A stretch of DNA of 41,327 bases from NCBI GenBank assembly GCA_016290145.1, contig JAEESX010000005.1:1-41327 (forward strand), read 5' to 3'. A model generated the notes under the pieces. It made no database searches. It was not told where the DNA came from and was given only the letters and a program-made list of their open reading frames with translations. How positions within the stretch are numbered: the stretch's first letter is position 1; the number at the start of each line of letters is the position of its first letter. Of the stretch, positions 19,186 to 27,926 are shown piece after piece. The DNA is from Caryophanales bacterium. GTDB lineage: Bacteria > Bacillota_I > Bacilli_A > RFN20 > CAG-826. The position numbers were made by a program, and so were the translations under genes.

Positions 19186-20117
19186 AATTTCTTTCCTAAC
19201 AATCCTTGATTGCCGTTTAAGAAGGATTTATAGTCCATTCTATTTTTGCCTTCTTTTTGGACTTCAAGTAACGCTAATTGGCCGCCATTACATTGCACGA
19301 CAAATCCGCGTTTGTCTGCTTGCACGATGGTGCCGACTTCTGCGGTCATCTCATCATTCAAGACTTGTGATTTATAAACTTTTAGTTTCTTACCATCTAA
19401 ATAGAAGTAGGCTCCTGGATGATCGGATAAACCTCTAACCCATCCGTGAAGTTCTTTCACATTTAGATTTAAATCTAATTTCTCTTGTTCTGGTTTAATT
19501 GTTGGGCAGAATGATACTTGGCTTTCATCTTGTTCTTCACCTGGAAGGGTGCCCATCGCATAACTATTAATGTTTTCAAGAGTTAAGTCGATTGCGGCTT
19601 GCGCCATCTTCTTAAATAAGGATGTGGCGTTATCATCATCTTCAATGGCAACTTCTTTTTTGGCATACATTCTACCAGCGTCCATCGCTGCCACCATTTC
19701 CATAAGTGTCATACCGGTAACCTTTTCACCATTTATGAGCGCGTATTGGATAGGCGCTGCGCCACGATATTTAGGAAGTAATGAACCATGTAAATTCACA
19801 CATCCCACTGTTGGGATATCAAGTAGTCCTTGTGGCACGATTTGGCCATAGGCCAATGTGATAATGACATCCGGCGCTAAGTCTTTAACGAATTCGTATT
19901 CTTTACGGATTTTTACAGGTTGAAACACGGGGATGCCATATTTCTCCGCCACTACTTTTGTCGGAACTTTTTCTAACTCACCTTTTCTACCAACTGGGCG
20001 ATCTGGTTGAGCAATTAAGCCAACAAAGTATAATCCCTTATTAATAAGCGCTTCAAAGACTGTCGCACTTATTTCTGGGGTTCCCATAAAAACAAAACGT
20101 ATTCTTTTCTTGTCCAT
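19179..20117 (-). CDS. fmt: Methionyl-tRNA formyltransferase
   Basis: RFVFMGTPEIS, HGSLLPKYRGAAPIQYALINGEKVTGMTLMEM. Confidence 0.97.
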   Translation of the reverse strand: MDKKRIRFVFMGTPEISATVFEALINKGLYFVGLIAQPDRPVGRKGELEKVPTKVVAEKYGIPVFQPVKIRKEYEFVKDLAPDVIITLAYGQIVPQGLLDIPTVGCVNLHGSLLPKYRGAAPIQYALINGEKVTGMTLMEMVAAMDAGRMYAKKEVAIEDDDNATSLFKKMAQAAIDLTLENINSYAMGTLPGEEQDESQVSFCPTIKPEQEKLDLNLNVKELHGWVRGLSDHPGAYFYLDGKKLKVYKSQVLNDEMTAEVGTIVQADKRGFVVQCNGGQLALLEVQKEGKNRMDYKSFLNGNQGLLGKKLD

Positions 20118-20172
20118 TGCTATTTAATTATATGTTGTTTTTCTCTTAGTTCAAATAATATATTATTTAGAT

Positions 20173-20628
20173 ATGAAAATTCTTTTAGTAAGTGATTCTC
20201 ATGGCAATAACGAAGCGCTTAATATGCTTCTCAAACAATATCCAAATATGGATTTATACATCCACTGCGGAGATTCAGAAAGCGATGAGTTTTCACTTTA
20301 TCCATACCGTTCAGTAATGGGTAACTGCGACCTCGCATATGACTTCCCAGAGTATTTGGTCATACCAACTCCTTATGGGAATATGTTTGTGCAGCATAGA
20401 CCCAATCCAAAAGCGGATTTATTACGTAGTAATGATATAAAAATATTTGCATATGGACATACACATGTTAGAAAATATAGCGAGGAATTAGGAATAATTT
20501 GTATTAATCCTGGTTCAATATCATTCGCACGAGATAAGTACGATGGATCCTATGCAATTTTAAAAATTAATGAGAAGAAAGTAGAAGTCGAATTCCATAC
20601 ATTAGAGGAAACGATTTCTAAAATATAA
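20173..20628 (+). CDS. YfcE/MJ0936-type metallophosphoesterase
   Basis: VSDSHGN, HCGDSES, MGNCD, YGHTHV, NPGS motif series. Confidence 0.92.
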   Translation: MKILLVSDSHGNNEALNMLLKQYPNMDLYIHCGDSESDEFSLYPYRSVMGNCDLAYDFPEYLVIPTPYGNMFVQHRPNPKADLLRSNDIKIFAYGHTHVRKYSEELGIICINPGSISFARDKYDGSYAILKINEKKVEVEFHTLEETISKI

Positions 20629-20667
20629 ATATTTTTGCTAAAATTAAAATTTGAAAGGTAAACAATT

Positions 20668-22722
20668 ATGGCAACAAAATTCGAAAAAGTGACAGAATAC
20701 ATCGCTGTCGCAGCTCAATTATTGAGCACATCCCAAAGAATGGAAGATATATTCCATTCCACGATGAAGAGAAACGAAAAGAAGATCGCCGTTGAATACG
20801 TCAATCACAAAGGTAAGATTAAACACTACCGCTACAGCAAACTTCGTTCACACGCATATGAATTAGCGAGTGTTTTATCTCAATACTTAATTCAACAACC
20901 AAAGAATGTCCCAATCATTTTAAAGTGTGCGAACTCTCCACACTGGTGTGAAATCTTCTGGGCAATTTTAATGTGTGGTTATAAACCACTCCTCATCGAC
21001 GCTAGAACTTCTAAAGAAGGTGCTATCCACGTCGCAGAAATGAGCAAGGCCTTAGCAATTATTACAGATGATAATAATCAATATCCAATCACTAAGATTT
21101 CCTTATCTGATTTATTAGAAGAAAAACATCACTATTCATTCTCACCAAACTGGGAAAACGAAGTTATCTTCTCCTCCAGTGGTACAACAGGTGATGTCAA
21201 ATTAATGGTCTTTAACGGTGCTAACTTAGTGGCACAAATTTGCTCCGCTTTAGAAATGGGCAAAGAGACAATGGATATTATGTATCCAGACTCCATGGGC
21301 AAATTAAAAATCTTGGCTATGATTCCATTCCACCACATCTTTGGTTTCGTCGCCGTCTTCTTATGGTTCTCGTTCTATGGTAAGACAATCGTCTTCCCAG
21401 CCAGCACCACACCAAGTGATATCCAATATATCTGTCAAAAATGCGGTGTCACCCACGTCTTTAGTGTTCCACTATTCTGGGATTCTTTAGCCTTAGGCAT
21501 TTCCCGTAAAGCGGAAATGGAAGGACCACAAAAAGCTGCCTTATTAGATAAAATGATCGGCTATAACACCGGTAAAATTACAAAAGAAGAAGCAGGCATT
21601 GCCGCAAGCAAAGTTGCTCGTGATACAGTCCAAAAGAAATTACTCGGTAACAAAGTTAAATATTGTATTTCCGGTGGCGGTTTCTTATCTAGAGAAACTC
21701 TTACCGCAATCAATGGCTTAGGTTACAACTTATACAATGGTTATGGTATGACCGAAATCGGTGTCTCCTCTGTTGAATTATCACCAGAAGTCGAAACAAG
21801 ATTAAAAGGTCGTATTGGTAAACCATTGCATGGTGTTGAATACAAGATTGAAGGTAATGCACAAAAGGGTGAATTATTAGTTAGATCTAACGCCATCCAT
21901 ATTAGAGAAATCATTAACGGCGTTGAACAACCAGCTACATTAACTCCAGAAGGCTTCTTCCGCACTGGCGATATCGCTGAAGCCGACCCAACCGGTGGCT
22001 ACTACCTCAAAGGTCGTATCAAAGATATCATTATTAACGCTGATGGTGAAAACATCTTCCCAGATGAACTTGAAATTTATTTCAAGGATTTACCACTTGT
22101 CCAACATTTATGTGTTTTAGGTTACTCCCCAGAGCACAATAACGTGGAAAAGATTGGCTTAGTCTTAGAACTCGACAACAAGGCTAACGATGAAGACATC
22201 GCTAAGATCAAAGCACAAATCGAAGAAATCCAACCAAAATTACCACATAAAGTGAAACTTGATGGCATCTTCCTCTCAAGAGGAAAACTCCCACTAGCGA
22301 ACAATATGAAGGTCAAACGCTTCCTCATCAAGAAGGGTTTAGAAGAAAACAGCAACGAATATGTTTCTATCGATAACAAGAAAGAAGCAAGAACATTCGA
22401 AGGCTTCAATCCAGAAGACATCGAAAGCATCTTAAAACCAATGAGACATATTTTCAGTGAAGTTCTTATCCTACCTGAGTTCAAAATTGATGATGATGCA
22501 CACTGGATTAATGATTTAGGCGGCGACTCCATGAGTTATGTCGAATTAATCCGTGACGTTCAAGACCAATTTGACATTGAATTCCCAGAGTCACTACTCA
22601 CCGGTTCTATGGCCACAATAAACGATTTCGTTTACGAGATCGCAAAACTCAAATATGGTGAACCTAAAAAAGCGAAAAAGGCCGCTAAACCTGTAAAGAA
22701 GGAAAAAAATGCAAAGAAATAA
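20668..22722 (+). CDS. AMP-binding (ANL) acyl-adenylating enzyme with fused C-terminal acyl carrier protein domain
   Basis: SSSGTTGDVKL, NGYGMTEIG, RTGDIAE, KGRIKDIIINADGENIFPDELE; C-terminal ACP LGGDSMSYVELIRDVQDQFDIEFPE; Lys-rich tail. Confidence 0.88.
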   Translation: MATKFEKVTEYIAVAAQLLSTSQRMEDIFHSTMKRNEKKIAVEYVNHKGKIKHYRYSKLRSHAYELASVLSQYLIQQPKNVPIILKCANSPHWCEIFWAILMCGYKPLLIDARTSKEGAIHVAEMSKALAIITDDNNQYPITKISLSDLLEEKHHYSFSPNWENEVIFSSSGTTGDVKLMVFNGANLVAQICSALEMGKETMDIMYPDSMGKLKILAMIPFHHIFGFVAVFLWFSFYGKTIVFPASTTPSDIQYICQKCGVTHVFSVPLFWDSLALGISRKAEMEGPQKAALLDKMIGYNTGKITKEEAGIAASKVARDTVQKKLLGNKVKYCISGGGFLSRETLTAINGLGYNLYNGYGMTEIGVSSVELSPEVETRLKGRIGKPLHGVEYKIEGNAQKGELLVRSNAIHIREIINGVEQPATLTPEGFFRTGDIAEADPTGGYYLKGRIKDIIINADGENIFPDELEIYFKDLPLVQHLCVLGYSPEHNNVEKIGLVLELDNKANDEDIAKIKAQIEEIQPKLPHKVKLDGIFLSRGKLPLANNMKVKRFLIKKGLEENSNEYVSIDNKKEARTFEGFNPEDIESILKPMRHIFSEVLILPEFKIDDDAHWINDLGGDSMSYVELIRDVQDQFDIEFPESLLTGSMATINDFVYEIAKLKYGEPKKAKKAAKPVKKEKNAKK

Positions 22723-22783
22723 ATTGATTTATTTATCTTCTTTTGCTAACATAATCAACGACATTCAAAAAGAGAGGTAACTT

Positions 22784-23047
22784 ATGGCTAACATAAAATC
22801 CCAAATTAAACGTAATCGCACAAACGAAAAAGCACGTCAAAGAAACGTGTCCGCTAAGAGCGCAGTCCGCACTGCTGCTAAAAAAGTTAGATTAGCAGTT
22901 GAAGCTAAAGATTTAGCTAAAGCTGAAGAAGCATTAAATGCAGCATTCCGTCTCATCGACAAAACAGTCAGCGATGGAATCCAACACGAAAACACAGCTG
23001 CCAGACAAAAAGGCGAATTACAACGTTTAGTCAATTCTATTAAATAA
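22784..23047 (+). CDS. rpsT: 30S ribosomal protein S20
   Basis: MANIKSQIKRNRTNEKARQRN, full length, SD GAGAGG. Confidence 0.97.
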   Translation: MANIKSQIKRNRTNEKARQRNVSAKSAVRTAAKKVRLAVEAKDLAKAEEALNAAFRLIDKTVSDGIQHENTAARQKGELQRLVNSIK

Positions 23048-23059
23048 TAGAATTTGAAA

Positions 23060-24043
23060 TTAATCTCTTTTGAAGTTTATTAAGAACAATTCAAAAGCAT
23101 AGAAGCGGTCGACAAGGCCGCTTTTAATTTGCAAGTCGAGATTAAATAAATCATCGAGTGTTCTATGAATTGCTTTTTCAGACATATTAAAGGTTTTCTT
23201 CTTAAGAATTTGCACACGAATAGGTTTGATCTTGAGTTCGTTTGCGATATCATCATTAGTCATACTTTGTTTAGATAAGAAAACCACTTGGTTTAATAAA
23301 CGGAATTGATTACCTAGCATACTGATTAAAGTCACCGGTTCAACGTTAGATACTTGTAAGTCTCTAAATAAACCGATGGCTTTTTCATTTTCACCATCTA
23401 ATAAATAGTTAAATAATTGGAAGGTGTTATCTTCAAGTGGTCTAGTCACTAATAAAAGAACATCTTCATATCTAATATGTTTGGTATATAAGAATAGTTT
23501 TTGAATACTATTCTTTAATAAAGGAATATCACCAGCAGTACGGTCCACTAATTCCATAACGGCATCACTGTCCATCTTACTGCCTGGATTCTTCGTTATT
23601 GAGTCATTAACAACCTTACGAACATATTCGTTCCATTCCTTAATTGTGGGGTCACCCATAAATGTGACTTTTGCGTTAGCTTCAATTAATTTGAAGAGTT
23701 CACTATTCTTATCCACTTCTGCGGTAGGAACAGTTAAAACTAAATCACAATCAGGATTTGGATTTTTAATATATTGAATAAGGGCTTTATAATCTTGATC
23801 TGCTTCAATCTTGTTTCTTGGTTTTGGTTTCATTAAGAAATAGCAATTATCGACCGCGACAACCTTTTTGTCATATCCTAATGGAACATAGTTCGCATCA
23901 TCGATAATTTCTTGAATTAAAGTGTTATTTCCGTCATAACGCACAAAATTCATATCATCGCGTTCTGGCAATGACTGTTTAGCGATGGCTTTCACCACTT
24001 TTTTAATTTCAGAACTCTGATTGCTATATACAAGATGAATCAT
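23060..24043 (-). CDS. holA: DNA polymerase III subunit delta
   Basis: HolA-like length and domains (LLDGENEKAIGLFRDLQ...EPVTLISMLGNQFRLL...ALDDLFNLDLQIKSG-like end); sits between rpsT and comEC as in Bacillus. Confidence 0.9.
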   Translation of the reverse strand: MIHLVYSNQSSEIKKVVKAIAKQSLPERDDMNFVRYDGNNTLIQEIIDDANYVPLGYDKKVVAVDNCYFLMKPKPRNKIEADQDYKALIQYIKNPNPDCDLVLTVPTAEVDKNSELFKLIEANAKVTFMGDPTIKEWNEYVRKVVNDSITKNPGSKMDSDAVMELVDRTAGDIPLLKNSIQKLFLYTKHIRYEDVLLLVTRPLEDNTFQLFNYLLDGENEKAIGLFRDLQVSNVEPVTLISMLGNQFRLLNQVVFLSKQSMTNDDIANELKIKPIRVQILKKKTFNMSEKAIHRTLDDLFNLDLQIKSGLVDRFYAFELFLINFKRD

Positions 24044-24065
24044 AGAAACATTATATAATAACTTT

Positions 24066-24090
24066 CCAAAAACTACATAAAAATGTAGTT
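24066..24090 (-). terminator. Intrinsic terminator overlapping the comEC stop codon
   Basis: Reverse strand AACTACAT-TTTT-ATGTAGTT-TTTGG. Confidence 0.55.
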
Positions 24091-26088
24091 AGAATATGTA
24101 ATTGTTCCCTCTAAATCCGTTCTTCTAATCTTCATGCCTTCTTCCTCAAGAATCTTAAGAACCGAGTTATGAGGATGGCCGTATTTATTATTCTTCCCCA
24201 CTGAAATAATTGCAGTATCTGGTGTTACATGCTTAATAAATTCTTTACAAGTGGATGTGTTGGATCCGTGATGGCCCACTTTTAAGATGTCACAATTAAG
24301 ATTTGGATATTCTTCAATCATCTTACGTTCCACCATGATCGGTGCATCACCCATCACTAAAAAATACTTGTGCATTAGTTCAAAACCGATGACTAAAGAC
24401 TTATCATTTTCACCACTATATTCAGTGATATGAGTGTTGTAATTTGTGAATGATAAACCACCCACTGAAACAGGAAAATTATCGGTGTTTGTTCTCACCT
24501 GTTTTGCATAGAAATTCTCTTTTAGAGAATCGAGTGCGCCTGAGTGGTCAAAATCATCATGTGTAGTAATGACTAAATCAAGGTTATAGATTCTCTTCTT
24601 TTTGAGAAAAGGAATGAGTGTTTCTTTGGCTAAATCTGTATAAGTTAATCCACCCGTATCAATAAGAACTGAGGTCGTTCCTCTTCTCACTAGACAAGAG
24701 TCACCTTGTCCAACATTAATGAAGCAAACCTCTTCGCTTATGAAGTTATTGATGGGGATATGATAAAGAACTAGTGAAATGAGGAAAAAGGCCGCTATCG
24801 CTCTATAAATAGGAATAAATCCGATGCTTCGGTAGTAACAATAAGCGAGGAAGATAAAACCGAATATTAAAATCATCCATCCCGCTAACGGAGGACCATT
24901 TATCTGGAATGATATCTTAGCGAGCCAGCCTAATAGGTTTCCGAGACATTTCGTAGAAAAGTTCACAGCTCCATATATCGGAACTCCATAGAAACAAAGT
25001 AAGGAAATGACCGCTTCAAATATGAATAAAGGCGATAAAGCGAAGTTCGCTATCAAAGATAGAGGACTGGTTCCGTTATAAAATTTGAGTTCAAAAGGAA
25101 TAAAGAAAATATAGATAAGTAGTAATTCATAGGGTTTCTTAAATCTTCTTGGAATAAATGCTTCTGCCTCTCTAATACATTTGATGAAAAACGGCATCGT
25201 AAAGCCAATGATGAAACTCATTTGATATCCCAAATGATAGTCAATTAAAAGGAACATCGTTCCCACTATGGCGACTATATCTAGACCAGAAAACTTCTTC
25301 ATTAAGAATATCTCATTAATATAGCGGAAAATCTCTAGCACAATAATCCTAATAATTGTGAATCTTGGGAAAGTAAAAATGAGATATGGAAGTAGCATCA
25401 CAATTGGCAAAAACTTCCACCTTTTATCTTTGATAAAGTAAGAAAGAATAAAAGTGAAAAGACGTAGGTAAGCATAGATAAAAATGCCTGATGCATTTAT
25501 AAGCCTTCCGATATGTAATTCCTTCGCATCATCCAAGATCTCATCATCAACGTTTTCAGAGAACAATAACGCACCGATTAGGTTTCTGCTTTTCTCATCA
25601 AAATGTGAAAGGAATTTCTCTCTTCTATTTCTGATGCGAATTGGATTAGAAAACTTCACCTCAATCTTCTTAATAGATAAGGAATAATAAACACCTTTCT
25701 TATTGAGATAATCTTTGAAGTCAAACTGTGATTCTAAAGTAGTAAAAGATAAGTCTTCTTTCTTGCCTGTTATCTTTAGATAATCTCCTATCTCATACTC
25801 ATTATTTTTGTTATAGGAATATAATCTTTCGCCTCCTGAGAGTAAAAGAAAATAATTCGGGTGGGAATCGATGACTATACCACTATAGCTCTCTTTCTTT
25901 ACATCGATTTTGATATAGCTAATTCCCACACCGATTATGGTTAATCCAATAGCTAGCAAACCAAGTCTTTTCTTATACCGATAGAAGATAAGAAAAATGA
26001 TTAACACTGAAACAATGGAAAAGATGATGATTTGGTAGCGAAAGGATATGCCAATCCAAAAACAAATAAATAATAAAAAGATTATCAC
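24073..26088 (-). CDS. comEC: ComEC/Rec2 competence DNA channel protein with metallo-beta-lactamase-like domain
   Basis: Polytopic ComEC core (NASGIFIYAYLRLFTFILSYF) and MBL domain FINVGQGDSCLVRRGTTSVLIDTGG, TTHDDFDHSGAL, LKVGHHGSNTST. Confidence 0.93.
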   Translation of the reverse strand: MIIFLLFICFWIGISFRYQIIIFSIVSVLIIFLIFYRYKKRLGLLAIGLTIIGVGISYIKIDVKKESYSGIVIDSHPNYFLLLSGGERLYSYNKNNEYEIGDYLKITGKKEDLSFTTLESQFDFKDYLNKKGVYYSLSIKKIEVKFSNPIRIRNRREKFLSHFDEKSRNLIGALLFSENVDDEILDDAKELHIGRLINASGIFIYAYLRLFTFILSYFIKDKRWKFLPIVMLLPYLIFTFPRFTIIRIIVLEIFRYINEIFLMKKFSGLDIVAIVGTMFLLIDYHLGYQMSFIIGFTMPFFIKCIREAEAFIPRRFKKPYELLLIYIFFIPFELKFYNGTSPLSLIANFALSPLFIFEAVISLLCFYGVPIYGAVNFSTKCLGNLLGWLAKISFQINGPPLAGWMILIFGFIFLAYCYYRSIGFIPIYRAIAAFFLISLVLYHIPINNFISEEVCFINVGQGDSCLVRRGTTSVLIDTGGLTYTDLAKETLIPFLKKKRIYNLDLVITTHDDFDHSGALDSLKENFYAKQVRTNTDNFPVSVGGLSFTNYNTHITEYSGENDKSLVIGFELMHKYFLVMGDAPIMVERKMIEEYPNLNCDILKVGHHGSNTSTCKEFIKHVTPDTAIISVGKNNKYGHPHNSVLKILEEEGMKIRRTDLEGTITYSNYIFM

Positions 26089-26618
26089 GCGTGTAAGGTT
26101 ACGAAGTTTCTTACTTTACGATATGTTGCGTTACCAATGCCATACACTTCCATGAGTTGTTCAACGGTTTGAAAGACACCATTACTTGTGCGGTAACTGA
26201 CGATGGAACTCGCAATAGAAGTTGTGATTCCATTAACATTTGTTAATGTATCAGCGGTATCAGAGTTAATGTTGACCTTAGCAATAGGTTCATTATTGCA
26301 GATGTCAGTAGCGTCATATTTACTCGCGATATAGTAAGTATTTCCCGCTTTTAAAGATGCTTGCTCAAAGAACGCTAAATCGTCTGCGTTATTTGTGAGT
26401 CCGCCACCTGCTCTAATAAGATCTCCCATTGTGATTCCATCACTTAAAACATAGGTGCCAGGTTTATTGACCTCACCCTCAATTGTGTAGGCGCTCCCAC
26501 TATCTACTGTTTGCTGAGTGTTTGTGGTTTGGTTGTTATTCACTTTTGGATCAATCATCATAAATCCGATGATTAAAACTGCCGCGGCAATAACAACACC
26601 AATAATGACTTTATACAT
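26085..26618 (-). CDS. comEA: ComEA-like competence DNA receptor (TM, SLBB, helix-hairpin-helix)
   Basis: N-terminal TM, SLBB-like YTIEGEVNKPGTYVLSDGITMGDLIRAGGG, HhH KVNINSDTADTLTNVNGITTSIASSIVSYR...VYGIGNATYRKVRNFV; overlaps comEC by 4 nt. Confidence 0.92.
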   Translation of the reverse strand: MYKVIIGVVIAAAVLIIGFMMIDPKVNNNQTTNTQQTVDSGSAYTIEGEVNKPGTYVLSDGITMGDLIRAGGGLTNNADDLAFFEQASLKAGNTYYIASKYDATDICNNEPIAKVNINSDTADTLTNVNGITTSIASSIVSYRTSNGVFQTVEQLMEVYGIGNATYRKVRNFVTLHA

Positions 26619-26677
26619 AAAAAGACCTCCTACTTAATACATAGGGGGTCTATTTATTATTCTTTTGCAAATTATTT
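26619..26677 (-). promoter_or_regulatory. Conserved promoter/leader block, copy B: AAAATAATTTGCAAAA-N13-ACCCCCTATGT-N8-GGAGGT-N6-ATG
   Basis: Identical spacing and near-identical conserved elements to 6666-6725. Confidence 0.75.
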
Positions 26678-27150
26678 TATTTTTTGCTGCCGATGCTGAT
26701 GATTTGCACTTTATAAGGCTTAATAGCCTTAACTTCGACGATGTCACCAACGACTTTACCTAAGATGGCTTCGCCTAATGCACATGAACTGGAGATTTTT
26801 CCTTCGAATGGATTGCTTTCGATAGAACCAACAATCATGTATTCAGCTTCTTTGTTCATTTCGATGAACTTGACTGTGACTGTGGAACCTAAGCCAACTT
26901 TATTGCTCTTGCTGTTTTCTTCGATGATTTCAGCGTTGTTTAATGTGGCTTCGATTTCTTTAATACGAGCTTCGACTTCTGCTTGTTTTCCACGAGCGGC
27001 ATCATAGTCGGCGTTTTCAGATAAGTCACCTTGTGCACGAGCTTCTGCTAATTCACGTTTGACTTCATCACGAGCGACGTCGATGAGATAACGAAGTTCT
27101 TCTTCTAATTTTTTATATCCAGCTTTAGTTAATTTTGTTTTTTCTGCCAT
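26677..27150 (-). CDS. greA: Transcription elongation factor GreA
   Basis: LTKAGYKKLEEELRYL, ARAQGDLSENADYDAARGKQAEVEARI. Start at MAEKTKL preferred over the ORF-track start. Confidence 0.97.
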   Translation of the reverse strand: MAEKTKLTKAGYKKLEEELRYLIDVARDEVKRELAEARAQGDLSENADYDAARGKQAEVEARIKEIEATLNNAEIIEENSKSNKVGLGSTVTVKFIEMNKEAEYMIVGSIESNPFEGKISSSCALGEAILGKVVGDIVEVKAIKPYKVQIISIGSKK

Positions 27151-27228
27151 GATATGCACCTCTTTTATTTAGCGAACGTTATTATATCAAATAACGAATT
27201 AAAAATTAAACAATTATGTGCGAAATTA

Positions 27229-27501
27229 TTATTTCGCCTTGATTTCTTGAATCTTTGGGTCGTCTTCGTAAGCATTGAATACTTCTTCGACTTCCGCATA
27301 TTCATCTGGGTCTTCGATTTCTTCGAGTTCCCCATTATCCTTGTAACGCATTGCGAAAACTTCATCAGGATTTTCTTCGCTATAGAAGAATACATAGGAA
27401 GTTTTTCTCTCTTCGTTATCATAGGTAAATAACACTTGCATTAAGTGTTCATTTCCTTGTTCATCTACGATGGTGATTTGTTTTTCGTTCTCTAACATCA
27501 T
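27229..27501 (-). CDS. DUF1292 family protein (YrzB-like)
   Basis: Acidic short protein MMLENEKQITIVDEQGNEHLMQVLFTYDNEER; alaS-ruvX-DUF1292 order. Confidence 0.88.
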   Translation of the reverse strand: MMLENEKQITIVDEQGNEHLMQVLFTYDNEERKTSYVFFYSEENPDEVFAMRYKDNGELEEIEDPDEYAEVEEVFNAYEDDPKIQEIKAK

Positions 27502-27926
27502 CTATTCTCCTTCATTCTTACGTATGTATCGAGGATAATGCAGGCCGCAATGCGATCCACACTTTCTTTTCTCTTTTTATGATTTAATCCTTGCTCAGAA
27601 ATTGATCTATTCGCGGTGACAGAAGTTAATCTTTCATCCACTGTGTTAATGACGAGTTTTGGATTTTCTTTTAATAAATCTTCACGGAAACGCATGACAT
27701 TATTGGCCATTTCACTCATTTCACCCGATAGGTGTAATGGAAGACCGATTGCGATTTCGTTAATACCCATCTTTTCACATAATTCTAAGACGTGTTTTCT
27801 AGCAACGATATATTGGTTACGATCAAATCTAAATGTTTCAATGCCGTGGACAAAACCGAAGGAATCGCTATAAGCGATACCACATGTTGTTGTGCCTAAA
27901 TCTAATCCGATAACTTTGTCTAACAT
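27498..27926 (-). CDS. ruvX: Putative pre-16S rRNA nuclease RuvX/YqgF
   Basis: GLDLGTTTCGIAYSD, DERLTSVTANR, KKRKESVDRIAACIIL. Stop TGA overlaps the downstream ATG. Confidence 0.94.
   Translation of the reverse strand: MLDKVIGLDLGTTTCGIAYSDSFGFVHGIETFRFDRNQYIVARKHVLELCEKMGINEIAIGLPLHLSGEMSEMANNVMRFREDLLKENPKLVINTVDERLTSVTANRSISEQGLNHKKRKESVDRIAACIILDTYVRMKENR

Noticed and set aside
22122-22532. 136-aa minus-strand ORF opposite the ANL-ACP gene
   Set aside because: Shadow ORF antisense to a clear coding region.
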